Shown here: positions 52,477 to 61,407 of the stretch, in pieces
Layout of the letters: every line of letters starts with the position of its first letter
How positions within the stretch are numbered: position 1 is the stretch's first letter
Source: Thermoproteus uzoniensis 768-20
GTDB lineage: Archaea > Thermoproteota > Thermoprotei > Thermoproteales > Thermoproteaceae
Assembly (NCBI RefSeq): GCF_000193375.1
Contig: NC_015315.1
Location: 938,622-1,002,621, forward strand
Reading direction: 5' to 3'
DNA: 64,000 nt
Notes under the pieces: model-generated
What the model saw: the letters and a program-made list of their open reading frames with translations, nothing else
Database searches by the model: none
What the model was told of the DNA's origin: nothing
Made by a program: the position numbers and the translations under genes

Positions 52477-52514
52477 CGGCGGTAAGTATTTTAACGCCGG
52501 CCTGCACGCCCCAC

Positions 52515-52925
52515 GTGATCGGGTCTATAAAGTTTAGGGTGGAGCGGCGCGTTGACGACGTGGAGGGCGTCTGGCGCCGGCTTTCTAGGCTGGAGGATAT
52601 GCCTAAGTACTGGGGCGGCCACAGGCGGGTGGAGGTGCTCGGCGTCAGTTCGGGCATTTATTCCCTGAGGATAACGTTCGCCTTCCCCGGCCCCCTCAAC
52701 ACGGGGTACGCCGAGGCGGCTGTCGACGAGGCCAGGCGGGAGGTCTTGCTGAACTACATCAGAGGCCCGTTCACCGGCGTTGTGAGGAACTCCGTCGCCG
52801 GCGGCGTCTTGGCGAGCGATTGGGACATCGTGCTGAGCCCGCTGTTTGTCCCCCTGAAGCCTTGGGTGTCGTCCCACTTCCGGAAGGGGGCGGAGCACGC
52901 GCTGGAGAGGCTCTCGCGCCCGTAG
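52515..52925 (+). CDS. SRPBCC (START-like) family protein
   Basis: A 136-residue protein with the SRPBCC plan: N-terminal strand SIKFRVERRVDDVEGVWRRLSRLEDMPKYWGG, a central antiparallel sheet and a long C-terminal helix (SSHFRKGAEHALERL). These domains bind hydrophobic ligands in a deep cavity. GTG at 52515 fits the TATA-like TATTTTAA (52487-52494). No Cys; no partner evident. The downstream gene is convergent, 7 nt away. Confidence 0.68.
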   Translation: MIGSIKFRVERRVDDVEGVWRRLSRLEDMPKYWGGHRRVEVLGVSSGIYSLRITFAFPGPLNTGYAEAAVDEARREVLLNYIRGPFTGVVRNSVAGGVLASDWDIVLSPLFVPLKPWVSSHFRKGAEHALERLSRP

Positions 52926-52932
52926 CGGCGGG

Positions 52933-53859
52933 CTAGGAGGACCAGACGGCGGCGTAGAACGGCATCTCTCTCAGCAACAGCTTCCTCCTTCTGAGGCCCG
53001 CCGCCTCTAGGAGGGCCTCCACCTCGCCGCGCGAGAAGACGTGGAGCGCGCCCGCGGCCGTGTTTATGGCTAGGAAGCCGGGCATAGTCTCGACGACGGG
53101 CTGGCCGACGTAGAAGAGGGCGCCGGGAGCCGCCTTCTTCAGACACGCGACTTCCTTGGCCGGGTCGGGCATCCAGTGGAGCGAGTTGAAGAGGAGGACT
53201 TCCCTGACCGAGAGCCGGCCCAGCGCCTCGGCGACCTCGCACGCCGATGAGGCCAGGAAGACGCATATGCCGGAGCCGGGGCACTGCCCGACGCTGACGC
53301 CGGGCGCCGCCTCCAAGAGCGCCTCAGCCGCCTCATCGCTCTCGGCGTAGCCCGCGTAGAGCTCGGGGGCGTATTTGGCGTATATATCGACGGCGTTGTG
53401 GCCGCGGAGCGGGGCCTCGAGGACTCTCCTCCCCTCGAAGCCGGCGGCCTCTAAGAAGTCGTCTCTCCACAGCTTGTACCACCCCTGCGCCTGCATGGAC
53501 TCGAGGATCAGCGCGGCCGCCTCGGCATCGCCTCTGAGGATTTTCGGGAAGGCTCTGTCGAAGGCCTCGTGCAGGGCGAGCCACTCCTGCGCGTAGGGCC
53601 CCCTCGGCCTCTTGGGCTGCTCGACCCTCTTCGCCGGCCTGCCCTCCTCGTCTACATAGCCGTGGTGGAGCAGGGATCTGTACAGAGCTCTGGCGACTGG
53701 CAAGTCCGTCGCGCCGGCCGCCTTCGCGTCGAGCCACCACTTCAAGGCGTACCAGACGCTCCAGCGGAGGGCGTTGACCATATCGCCTATCCCGCCCGCG
53801 CCGGCCAAATAGCCTCTGAACCTCCTCAATATGGAGAGGGCGTCGAGGAGCGACATCAT
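52933..53859 (-). CDS. SAM-dependent methyltransferase-like protein
   Basis: A 308-residue protein whose second half looks like a class I methyltransferase: GVSVGQCPGSGICVFLASSACEVAEALG (SAM-binding region), SVREVLLFNSLHWMPDPAKEVACLKKAAPGALFYVGQP (post-I motifs), and FSRGEVEALLEAAGLRRRKLLLRE near the end. The first half is helical. The Gly-rich loop is weak, so activity is uncertain. ATG at 53859 overlaps the stop of the upstream small gene (ATGA). Confidence 0.6.
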   Translation of the reverse strand: MMSLLDALSILRRFRGYLAGAGGIGDMVNALRWSVWYALKWWLDAKAAGATDLPVARALYRSLLHHGYVDEEGRPAKRVEQPKRPRGPYAQEWLALHEAFDRAFPKILRGDAEAAALILESMQAQGWYKLWRDDFLEAAGFEGRRVLEAPLRGHNAVDIYAKYAPELYAGYAESDEAAEALLEAAPGVSVGQCPGSGICVFLASSACEVAEALGRLSVREVLLFNSLHWMPDPAKEVACLKKAAPGALFYVGQPVVETMPGFLAINTAAGALHVFSRGEVEALLEAAGLRRRKLLLREMPFYAAVWSS

Positions 53860-54038
53860 AGGCACTTCAATATGCCCATCCTCTCCAGTCTGACGAGCAG
53901 GAGGCGGGTGGAGGCGTCGACGCAGGGACAGCCCAGCGCCTCGAGGACCCTCCTCTGAACGTCCTCCGGAAGCGCGGAGAACCTCTCCCAGTCGGCCACC
54001 TCGCAGTCCAGCCGCTCCCGCCTCCTCTGCGCCAACAT
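53856..54038 (-). CDS. Small hypothetical protein
   Basis: A 60-residue protein, charged and helical, with three Cys (LDCEV, GCPCVD) and a final Cys (ILKCL). It overlaps the methyltransferase-like gene and probably forms an operon with it. Its start lies 78 bp from the divergent aminotransferase start. A DVQRRVLEALGCPCVDASTRLLL stretch recalls a short winged-helix-like or SAP-like helix set, without certainty. Confidence 0.5.
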   Translation of the reverse strand: MLAQRRRERLDCEVADWERFSALPEDVQRRVLEALGCPCVDASTRLLLVRLERMGILKCL

Positions 54039-54116
54039 ATGTCGTTACTGGGGATCGGCCCTATATGGCTTATTACACGGGCGGATAGAATATATAGCGG
54101 TGCCCCGGGGGGCTAC

Positions 54117-55274
54117 ATGCGGCGGTACACCGACAGGTTTATACTGACGCCTGGCCCCACTGAGATACCCCACAGGGTGAGGGCGGCATTGATCAGGGAG
54201 ACCACGAACCCCGATCTGGACCCCGGCTTCCTGGACCTCTACAACTCGGTGAGGGCTAGGCTCAAGAGACTCGTCGGCGCCGAGAAGGGCGATCTGTACA
54301 TCTGGGTGGGCGAGGCCATGCTGGGGCTCGACGCGGCCGTGGCCAACACGGTGAGGGAGGGCACCAAGGTCTTGGTCATAGACAACGGGGTCTTCGGCGA
54401 GGGCTTCGCAGACTTGGTCAAGCTCTACGGCGGGCGGCCGGTGACCCTCGGCCTCGACTGGCGGAGGTCGGCCGACCTCCACGCGGTGGAGAGGGCGCTG
54501 GAGCTGCACAAGGACGTGGAGGTGGTCACGCTGGTCCACTGCGACACGCCGTCGGCTCTCCTGAACGACTTGAGGGAGCTGGGGAAGGTCGTGAGGTCCT
54601 TCGGCCCGCTCCTCGTCGTCGACTCGGTCTCCGCCGTGGGGGCTACCGAGATAAAGTTCGACGACTGGGGGATAGACGTCTTGATCGGAGGCAGCCAGAA
54701 GGCCTTGAACGTGCCCACGGGCTTGACCATATTCGCCGCCAGCGAGAGGGCTTGGGAGAGGTTCAAGGCGGTGGGCCGCGGCTCCTTCTACCTCAACCCC
54801 ATGTTGTGGAAGGAGATGCTGGACGGGCGGGGGGTATTCCCCTACACGTTCTCCGACGTGTTGCTCTACGCCCTCGACGAGGGCCTCAAGATGATATTCG
54901 AGGAGGGCCTCGACTCTGTCTACGCCAGGCACGAGGCCGCGAGGAGGGCCGCGAGGGCCGCCCTTGAGGCCATGGGGCTCCAGCCGTACACCGCCGACGT
55001 CTCCTGCACCTGCCCCACCGTCACGGCGTTCGCGCCGCCTCCGGGCATAAGGCCGGCCGACGTCAGGAAAATCGCCTGGGAGAAATACGGCGTGATGATA
55101 GCCGGGAGCTGGGGCAAACTGGAGGACTCTGTGCTCAGAATAGGCCACATGGGCGTCCAGGCCTCCTACGCCCACCTCGCGCTGGCCTTCTCGGCTCTGG
55201 GCAGAGCGCTTGCCGATCTGGGCTACAAAGCCGACGTAGGCGCCGCCCTGGAGGCCATAGCGGAGCGTTTCTAG
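54117..55274 (+). CDS. Class V aminotransferase (alanine-glyoxylate / serine-pyruvate type)
   Basis: A 385-residue PLP enzyme. Opening LTPGPTEIPHRVRAALI, cofactor segment LVVDSVSAVGATEIKFDDWGIDVLIGGSQKALN with the PLP lysine in SQKALN, and C-terminal RIGHMG. This profile fits alanine:glyoxylate or serine:pyruvate aminotransferases, with phosphoserine-type relatives possible. The ATG at 54117 fits the TATA-like GAATATATAG (54088-54097); a longer frame upstream would cross the promoter. Confidence 0.87.
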   Translation: MRRYTDRFILTPGPTEIPHRVRAALIRETTNPDLDPGFLDLYNSVRARLKRLVGAEKGDLYIWVGEAMLGLDAAVANTVREGTKVLVIDNGVFGEGFADLVKLYGGRPVTLGLDWRRSADLHAVERALELHKDVEVVTLVHCDTPSALLNDLRELGKVVRSFGPLLVVDSVSAVGATEIKFDDWGIDVLIGGSQKALNVPTGLTIFAASERAWERFKAVGRGSFYLNPMLWKEMLDGRGVFPYTFSDVLLYALDEGLKMIFEEGLDSVYARHEAARRAARAALEAMGLQPYTADVSCTCPTVTAFAPPPGIRPADVRKIAWEKYGVMIAGSWGKLEDSVLRIGHMGVQASYAHLALAFSALGRALADLGYKADVGAALEAIAERF

Positions 55275-55320
55275 TCGGCTTTCATCTACAAAGCTTTTTA
55301 ATGCCGGACCATCAAGGCCC

Positions 55321-56538
55321 ATGAGGAGGCTCTCGGCGACCTATCTCCCCGTCCTCGTGGCGCGCGTAGGCTCCGGCGCGGGCGCCGCCGTGACCTCCTT
55401 CCTATTCCCCGGCCAGGAGCTGGCGGTCGGCGCCATCCTCGCCGTATATCCCCTGCTGGAGGCCCTCGGCTCCTTTGCGGCGGGCCGGTACGCGGATAGG
55501 TTCGGCCGGCGGCCCGCCATGATTCTGGGCTACCTCGCCAGGCTCGCCGCCACGGCCCTCATGTACCCCGCCTTGGTCTGGGGAGCTGGCCCCCTCGCGG
55601 TGGGGGCGCTCAACGCCGCGTCGGGCTTCTTCACCGCCTTCATCCTGGTGTCGTCCCTCGCCATGGTCACGGACCTGACCGACGCGGGCAATAGAGGCCT
55701 CGGCATGGGGGCCTTCGAGCTGGCTAACCTCGGCGGCTACGCCGTGGGCTACGTGATAGGCGCGGCCCTCTTCCAGACGCTCGGCGGCGCCGGCTCTTTC
55801 GCCGTGCTGGCCGCCTTCACTGCAGTCCTGACGCCGTTCGTGTTGGCCATGGCCGAGACCGCCCCCGTCAAGGGACTCTCCATACCGCTCAACCCCTTCA
55901 AGGGCCTTCCGCCGACCACTTGGCCGGCCATACCTCTCTGGTTCGCGCTGACGACGTTCATAGGCATGGGCATATACTCCGGCCGGGCTATAGCTAACGC
56001 CCTCTCGGCCTCGTCCAGGCTCGCGCACGTCGAGTCGGGCCTCTTGCTCTCCGGCGCGCTTATCGTCGTGGGCCTGGGCGCTGTGCTCTTCGGGCGCCTC
56101 TCGGACAGATGGGGCAGGGAGAGGACGCTGAATCTGGGCATAGCCGGCGTCATGTCGGCGCTCGCGATGCTAGCGCTCCTCCTCGGCGTGGGGCTCCCGC
56201 CGCTGTTGGCGGTTGCTCTGGCCTCCCCTCTGGTCTTCCTGGCCTCCGCCATAGCGCCTTCCGTCCTGGCGATAGTCGGCGATAGGGCGCTCATAACCAT
56301 GAGGGGCACCGCCATGGGCCTCTACAGCGTCGTCCTGGGCGTGGGGATGGCGCTGGGGGCTATGGTGGGCGCGGCGTCCGCCGTGGCGCTCGGAGGGCTT
56401 CTGGGCATAGTCCTGGCCGCCCTCGCCATATTCTCGACAGCCACGGCGCTCTACTTCGCGCTCAAGGTCGCGACGGCGAGGATACGTAGATATAACGGCG
56501 ATAGACCGGCGAGCTCCCCGCGTACAGAACGGCCGTGA
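55321..56538 (+). CDS. MFS transporter
   Basis: A 405-residue membrane protein with 12 predicted spans in two halves. The MFS loop motif after span 2 is AGRYADRFGRRPAMI (residues about 58-72) and its second-half echo is FGRLSDRWGRERTL. Substrate unknown. TATA-like box CTTTTTAATG (55294-55303) 27 nt upstream. The end overlaps the thermopsin-like gene by 77 nt in antisense. Confidence 0.85.
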   Translation: MRRLSATYLPVLVARVGSGAGAAVTSFLFPGQELAVGAILAVYPLLEALGSFAAGRYADRFGRRPAMILGYLARLAATALMYPALVWGAGPLAVGALNAASGFFTAFILVSSLAMVTDLTDAGNRGLGMGAFELANLGGYAVGYVIGAALFQTLGGAGSFAVLAAFTAVLTPFVLAMAETAPVKGLSIPLNPFKGLPPTTWPAIPLWFALTTFIGMGIYSGRAIANALSASSRLAHVESGLLLSGALIVVGLGAVLFGRLSDRWGRERTLNLGIAGVMSALAMLALLLGVGLPPLLAVALASPLVFLASAIAPSVLAIVGDRALITMRGTAMGLYSVVLGVGMALGAMVGAASAVALGGLLGIVLAALAIFSTATALYFALKVATARIRRYNGDRPASSPRTERP

Positions 56539-57517
56539 TATTGTAGGAGCCGGGCCCCAGGACGGCCGGGGCGTATCCGAGGCGCGTCCCGTTGACGAAC
56601 AGGGCCCAGTCGCCGTCGGGCGGCGTCAGCAGCACGGCGGGGCCCTGCGCCGTCCAGACCACCGAGATCTCCGGGCGCCAGAGCAGATACACGGCCGATC
56701 TGCCCGCCGTCTGCACTACCGTGTCGCCGTAGGCGTACTCCGCGAGGCCCTCCGCCGCGCTTGTCCTCTCGGCGGTGACGGGGTTCGCGGAGCCGGAGTA
56801 GGCGCACGGAGGGGCGTACCAGCGGCCGCCGCGCTCGTAGAGGAGCCGCATCCAGCCGCTCCACTCGGTTATCCGGGCCGTATAGCCCTCCCGCGGACCT
56901 GCGACCACCCACTCGAGCTCCTCCCCGGGCCCCACGCGTATGCCGAGCCCTCCGCCCGGGAGCTCCACCGAGTCGTAGAGCCGCCAGCCCCCGCCCGTGG
57001 AGTAGTAGAAGTAGATCGAGGACCCGTTGACCGCTATCATGAGGCCGATGGACGCGGGGAGGCCTAGATCCCCCACCGTCAACGAGCTCTGGTAGAAGGA
57101 GACCGCGCGCCCGCCGGCCGTGTACCTCACTACGTTCCCGCCTCCTCTAGCCTCCATCGACCCGTAGTCGCTTACGTTGAAGACGTAGTCGGCCACCGTT
57201 ATCCGGTAGCCGCCGTCCGCCTTCGCTATCAACGCGACGTTCTGGACCCAGTAGACGGCCTCCGGCGACTCCACGAAGGCGTTGAGCTGGATCGAGACGG
57301 CGTTGACTATCGCCCCGCCGCCGACGGAGTAGAAGTCGGCCCGCTCTATGTAGGCGAGCCCCATTACGCCTTCGGCCGTGTAGCTGTAGGACGCGCCGCC
57401 GCAGGTCCCCGCGTCGACTATGCCGACGACGGAGGCCGCCGGGGCGTCCAGCCAACGGGCGGCCACCACGGCTATTAGGGCCAGCGACATCACGGCGAGC
57501 GCCGCCGATCGGCTCAC
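56462..57517 (-). CDS. Thermopsin-like secreted protein
   Basis: A 351-residue exported protein with N-terminal signal (residues about 5-22). The segment AVSIQLNAFVESPEAVYWVQNVALI matches the core of thermopsin (peptidase family A5), acid proteases of thermoacidophilic archaea, and later blocks such as RAVSFYQSSLTVGDLGLPASIGLMI follow the same pattern. Whether it is active is unknown, since A5 catalytic residues are poorly defined. Shares a promoter region with the divergent thioredoxin gene. Confidence 0.62.
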   Translation of the reverse strand: MSRSAALAVMSLALIAVVAARWLDAPAASVVGIVDAGTCGGASYSYTAEGVMGLAYIERADFYSVGGGAIVNAVSIQLNAFVESPEAVYWVQNVALIAKADGGYRITVADYVFNVSDYGSMEARGGGNVVRYTAGGRAVSFYQSSLTVGDLGLPASIGLMIAVNGSSIYFYYSTGGGWRLYDSVELPGGGLGIRVGPGEELEWVVAGPREGYTARITEWSGWMRLLYERGGRWYAPPCAYSGSANPVTAERTSAAEGLAEYAYGDTVVQTAGRSAVYLLWRPEISVVWTAQGPAVLLTPPDGDWALFVNGTRLGYAPAVLGPGSYNITAVLYAGSSPVYRRYIYVSSPSRP

Positions 57518-57537
57518 GGGGAGGCGTGGGGCCCCGC

Positions 57538-57551
57538 TTAAATATTATATA
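57538..57551. promoter_or_regulatory. Shared A/T box of divergent genes
   Basis: The 54-bp gap between starts 57517 (leftward) and 57572 (rightward) has one long A/T core, CTTAAATATTATATAG. Its left part is placed for the leftward gene and its right part for the rightward gene, each about 27 nt away. It parallels the arrangement at 19762-19770. Confidence 0.45.
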
Positions 57552-57571
57552 GCCGCGCGTTCTAGGGGCCG

Positions 57572-57904
57572 GTGGAGTTCATCCTCGTAGCAGACGACCA
57601 AGCGCTGGACGAGGCGTTGGCCAGATGTAGGCTGGCCGTGGTCTTCTTCAGCGGACGACAATGCGCCGTGTGTATAAACTTCGAGCGCATGTTGAGGTCC
57701 ATATGCAGAAGCTACAAGGGCATCTGTTGCATAAAGGCGTACTCCGAGTCGGTCCTCGCCCACGTGAAGCAGCTCGGCATCGCCGGGGTCCCAAGCCTTG
57801 TGGGCTACGTAGACGGGAGGCCGGTGGCAAGATCGATCGGGCTCCCCTACGCCCCCGCCGTCAATATGTTCATGACGTCTCTGCTGAGGGCGGCCTATGG
57901 ATAA
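57572..57904 (+). CDS. Thioredoxin-fold protein with CAVC active site
   Basis: A 110-residue cytoplasmic thioredoxin-like protein. AVVFFSGRQCAVCINFERML holds the active site C-A-V-C (about residues 30-33), and GIAGVPSLVGYVDGRPVARSIGLP the cis-Pro loop. A further CC pair (GICCIKAY) is unusual. GTG start at 57572. It overlaps the next gene by 8 nt; the two Cys-rich products may be redox partners. Confidence 0.78.
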   Translation: MEFILVADDQALDEALARCRLAVVFFSGRQCAVCINFERMLRSICRSYKGICCIKAYSESVLAHVKQLGIAGVPSLVGYVDGRPVARSIGLPYAPAVNMFMTSLLRAAYG

Positions 57905-58280
57905 GGTCGTCGCCGTGTTGAGGCTTCTGGCTAGGGCCTATCTGATAGGCAACTGTTGGTACTGCGCCGATCTTTTGGGCAAGCTCTCGTCGGGCGGAGG
58001 CGATGCCGTGTCGCTCCTCCTGGAGGCCTACAGGCTTGCGTCCACTATATCGGCCCAGAGGCAGAAGGTCAGCGGAGTCGAGTGTTGCCTCGCGGCGCCG
58101 TTGAGGCAGGGGCTGGAGCCGGAGGTCTGCCAGATATACGGCGGCGTCGTCGCGTCGGGGGTCTGTTGCCTCGTGTGCGGGGATCTGCCAGACGAGGAGG
58201 AGTATTTGGAGGCGGCGAGGGCGGTCGCGGAGTCGGGCCTCGTCGGGAGGGCCGCGGCGGCTGCCCAAGCCCCCTCCTAG
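57897..58280 (+). CDS. Cys-rich protein partnered with thioredoxin
   Basis: A 127-residue helical protein with nine Cys arranged as C-x-x-C (GNCWYCADLL), CC (VECCLA), a single Cys (EVCQI) and CCxxC (GVCCLVCGD). Such spacing fits a disulfide- or persulfide-exchanging protein or a metal-cluster protein. It overlaps the thioredoxin gene upstream and ends 4 nt inside the convergent MFS gene. I know no family for it. Confidence 0.6.
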   Translation: MDKVVAVLRLLARAYLIGNCWYCADLLGKLSSGGGDAVSLLLEAYRLASTISAQRQKVSGVECCLAAPLRQGLEPEVCQIYGGVVASGVCCLVCGDLPDEEEYLEAARAVAESGLVGRAAAAAQAPS

Positions 58281-59389
58281 AGGAGGAAGAGGAGGGAGGA
58301 GCCCAGCCTCGCGAAGGCGGTGCCCACCAACATCCTCCTTATCAGCTCCTCGTTGTAGTTGCCCATGTAGGCCAACACCGCGCTGGACAGCTCGGCCCCG
58401 GCGGCGGCCCCCAGCGCGTTGACCAAGTTGAAGTAGCCTATGGCCCTCCTCCTGTCCTCGGCGTTGTCCACCACGTAGGCGAAATAGGCTATGTTGGATA
58501 TGGAGCCCCCGAAGCCGTAGAACAGATAGGCCGCGTATATCTGGTAGACGTTTGTGGCGACTCCGTAGACGAGGGGCCATATCATGAAGGTGGCCCTGCC
58601 TAGGAATAGGGAAAGCCGCATGTGTCTGTCCACGAAACGGCCCATGGCTCTCTGGAAGGCCAAGTTGGAGGCCACAGTAATTATCTGGACTATGGCCACC
58701 TGGAGGCCGGTCATGTGGAATACGTATACCTGCGCCAGCGGGAAGAGAGGCCACGCGAAGGACCAAGTCACCATGAAGACGAAGTTCTCAGCGTAGAACT
58801 TCAACAGCCTTCTGCCGACGCCGCCTCGCGGGGCGCGGGGCCCCTCCGAGTAGTCTATGCCCAGCTTGTAGAGCTGGGCCGTGTTGGCCGCGGTCAAGGC
58901 CGCCGCCGCGTAGAGGGCCAGCCTAATCGCCAGGGGGTCGTCGCGTATCAAGAAGCCGGTTATCAACGTGGCCACGAGGCCGCCGAGGGTGGAGTAGAAG
59001 GAGAACTCGGCGAGAGATATCCCCCTCCTCTCCCTGCTGTACTGCTCCATGATGAGGGACCAGCCGTAGCCCGAGATCCCCAGAGATGCGGTAACCACAG
59101 CGTACATGGCCGTATAGGCCGCGTGCACCTCGGCGAACGCCGCCATGAGGACCAAGGCAACGGCCGACGCGGCGTTGGCGAATAATATGAGCTTGAGCGG
59201 CCGCCACCTCCTAAACGAGGCGAGAAACGCCGATATGTTGTTGAAGACCGTGCCCGCCGACGAGACGACGCCGAGCAACAGAGGCGGCACGCCGGTCGAG
59301 GCAGCCACGAAGCTCACGAAGGGGCTGTAGAGCGAGTTGGCGAAGTTCTGGAGGGCGGAGTATAGGTACAGCCTCCTCAGCACCGACAC
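58277..59389 (-). CDS. MFS-like membrane transporter
   Basis: A 370-residue protein with 10-12 predicted spans. The loop after span 2 is FRRWRPLKLILF and the second-half loop MGRFVDRHMRLSLFLGRATFM recalls MFS. Segment LVNALGAAAGAELSSAVLAYMGNYNEELIRRMLVGTAFARLG ends the protein. Substrate unknown. A leftward TATA-like box AAAATATATAAG (59409-59420) lies upstream of the ATG. Confidence 0.75.
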   Translation of the reverse strand: MSVLRRLYLYSALQNFANSLYSPFVSFVAASTGVPPLLLGVVSSAGTVFNNISAFLASFRRWRPLKLILFANAASAVALVLMAAFAEVHAAYTAMYAVVTASLGISGYGWSLIMEQYSRERRGISLAEFSFYSTLGGLVATLITGFLIRDDPLAIRLALYAAAALTAANTAQLYKLGIDYSEGPRAPRGGVGRRLLKFYAENFVFMVTWSFAWPLFPLAQVYVFHMTGLQVAIVQIITVASNLAFQRAMGRFVDRHMRLSLFLGRATFMIWPLVYGVATNVYQIYAAYLFYGFGGSISNIAYFAYVVDNAEDRRRAIGYFNLVNALGAAAGAELSSAVLAYMGNYNEELIRRMLVGTAFARLGSSLLFLL

Positions 59390-59436
59390 GGCCGCCTGCG
59401 GCTACGCGCTTATATATTTTTCAACCTATTGAAAAA

Positions 59437-60249
59437 TCAGCTACTGTATATGACGAAGAGCGGGGTGCCCAGCATGTCGCTGGGTATGCCTAAAGCCTTG
59501 GCCTCTGCCGCCACCGCGTTGTCGGCGCTCTGCACTATGTCGACCAGTTGCGAGCCCGACGCGTTCACGACGCACTGCGGATATTGGGAATTGATGTAGG
59601 AGAGCTCGGCCAGAGGGTATACGTTCAGCGCCGTGGCGTTGCCTGTCTGGAGGTAGTTGGCTATGTACATCGCCGCTATTCCGTATATCGTATGCAGAGC
59701 GTCTAGAAACGCTGTGCTTCCCGCCTTGTTGTATATGCAGGGGAGCGCCAGCCATGCCTCAACGCCGGCGGCGAACGCTTGGGGCGGCCCCTGTTGCAAA
59801 TAGCCGATCACGTGCGTCGGGAAGTAGCGCACGGCGTAGAGGACCGTGCCGTTCTGGATGTACTGATTGAGGAGAGCGCCGTACTGGGCGTCGAACAAGG
59901 CGCAGTATGGGCATGTCGGGTCGAGGTACTCTATGACTACCACCTTCGCGTCCTTAGACCCGACCAGTAGGGACGTCGACGTCAAGTTCTTGAGGTACTG
60001 CAGTTGCTGGCGTGACAGCTTGGCGCCGACGCACATGGGCTGGCCTTGGTAGGTCACGGTGCTCTGGAGCTGGCCCGACTCCGCCAGCTGTATCGCCTGG
60101 AAAGGCGCCGGCGAGAAGCCCGCGCAGAAGTAGGCTATGCCGGAGCTCTGCGGCTGGCCCGATCCGCCCCGCAACACGAGGAAGTACGCCAAGACGCCGC
60201 CGAGGACGACGACGGCGGCCGCTATTACGGCTACCGCGAGGACCTTCAT
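59437..60249 (-). CDS. DsbA-like thiol oxidoreductase, membrane-anchored, short C terminus
   Basis: A 270-residue exported protein: one N-terminal span (about 4-27) then a DsbA-type thioredoxin fold with insertion. The active site is C-P-Y-C in DPTCPYCALFDAQYG; two further Cys pairs may form structural disulfides. It ends right after the cis-Pro strand (GTPLFVIYSS), whereas DsbA homologues continue with two more strands and a helix, so it appears naturally truncated. It probably forms disulfides outside the membrane, perhaps for cytochrome c or secreted proteins. Confidence 0.78.
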   Translation of the reverse strand: MKVLAVAVIAAAVVVLGGVLAYFLVLRGGSGQPQSSGIAYFCAGFSPAPFQAIQLAESGQLQSTVTYQGQPMCVGAKLSRQQLQYLKNLTSTSLLVGSKDAKVVVIEYLDPTCPYCALFDAQYGALLNQYIQNGTVLYAVRYFPTHVIGYLQQGPPQAFAAGVEAWLALPCIYNKAGSTAFLDALHTIYGIAAMYIANYLQTGNATALNVYPLAELSYINSQYPQCVVNASGSQLVDIVQSADNAVAAEAKALGIPSDMLGTPLFVIYSS

Positions 60250-60343
60250 GGTCGCTGGGCGTCTCCATCTATAAAAATCTTCCCCGCAACGGGCTCGACC
60301 GGCTCATTTCAAAAGTTATATATGGAATCCGGATTTGTGGCTT

Positions 60344-61372
60344 ATGAAGCTGGGCAAGATAACGCGCGACGTCTTCGACTCGGTTATATACCCCAGGCTG
60401 GGCGCCAAGAGGCCCGACGTGTTGGTCCCGCCGCAACACGGAGTCGACGTGGGGGCGATAGATCTAGGCGACGGGCGGGTTTTAGTCGTCAAGACAGACC
60501 CCGTGTTCATAGTGCCCCAGTTCGGCTTCAAGAAGGCGGCGTGGTTCGCGGTGCATATCCTCGCCAGCGACGTGATGACGTCGGGGATCCCGCCGCAGTA
60601 CGCCGCCATAGACCTCAACTTGCCCGTGTCCATGACGGACGAGCAGTTCGCCGAGATGTGGGAGGGCCTCCACGAGGCCATGGCGGAGATCGGCGTGTCG
60701 GTTGTCGCTGGCCATACGGGCCGGTACGAGGGCACCGACTACCCCATGCTCGGCGGCTTCACGATGTTCGGCATAGGGCCCAAGGAGAGGCTGGTCACGA
60801 CGAGGGGGGCTAAGCCCGGCGACCAGATAGTGATGACCAAGGGGCCGGCTATAGAGGCCACCGCCCTGCTCGCCAACTTCTACCCCGACTACTTCAAGGC
60901 CAGGCTGGCCCCCGACGTGTTCCAGGAGGCGTACGACCTCTACTGGCAGATGTCCTGCTGGCGCGACGGCCTCATAGCGTCGAGGATCGGCGTCCACGCC
61001 ATGCACGACGCCACCGAGGGAGGCGTCTGGGGCGCCTTGGTGGAGATCGCCGAGGCGAGCGGCGTCAAGATAGAGGTGTACGAGGAGCGGCTGTTCGTCA
61101 AGAGGGCAGTCGCCGAGCTGACCAAGGCCGTGGGCATAGACCCCTGGAGCTCCATATCGGAGGGCACCTTGATAATAGCGACGGACAGAGGCGAGGAGGT
61201 GGTCGAGGCGCTCAGGAAGGAGGGGATAGAGGCCGGCGTGATCGGGGAGGTTAAGGCCGGCGGTCCCGGCGTGGTCTTGAGGAGGAGGGGCGGCGCCGCG
61301 GAGCCCATAGCCCACCCGCGCGAGGACCCGTTCTGGTACGCCTTCAGCAAGATAGGGCAAATGTTGCACTGA
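60344..61372 (+). CDS. AIR-synthase-related (HypE/ThiL-like) ATPase
   Basis: A 342-residue protein of the PurM/HypE/SelD/ThiL superfamily. ATP and metal motifs: [62 protein letters not shown], and [19 protein letters not shown] near the C-terminal domain start. It lacks the HypE C-terminal PRIC sequence and the SelD N-terminal CxxK. It heads an operon with DsrE-like, TusA-like and GNAT genes, suggesting it phosphorylates or activates a sulfur-carrying substrate. TATA-like AGTTATATAT (60314-60323). Confidence 0.78.
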   Translation: MKLGKITRDVFDSVIYPRLGAKRPDVLVPPQHGVDVGAIDLGDGRVLVVKTDPVFIVPQFGFKKAAWFAVHILASDVMTSGIPPQYAAIDLNLPVSMTDEQFAEMWEGLHEAMAEIGVSVVAGHTGRYEGTDYPMLGGFTMFGIGPKERLVTTRGAKPGDQIVMTKGPAIEATALLANFYPDYFKARLAPDVFQEAYDLYWQMSCWRDGLIASRIGVHAMHDATEGGVWGALVEIAEASGVKIEVYEERLFVKRAVAELTKAVGIDPWSSISEGTLIIATDRGEEVVEALRKEGIEAGVIGEVKAGGPGVVLRRRGGAAEPIAHPREDPFWYAFSKIGQMLH

Positions 61373-61407
61373 CCGCGCTGTTTTTCTCCCCATATCTGGG
61401 AAGATCC

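Noticed and set aside
52380-52514. Attachment-site copy of tRNA-Gly at the far end of the McrBC island
   Set aside because: Only a 7-base match (GCGGCGG) to the tRNA 3' end was found, which is expected by chance in such GC-rich sequence; the island also lies on the 5' side of the tRNA gene.
54045-55322. 425-residue open frame antisense to the class V aminotransferase
   Set aside because: The plus-strand frame has the PLP lysine and family motifs; the antisense frame is low-complexity and lacks a fitting promoter.
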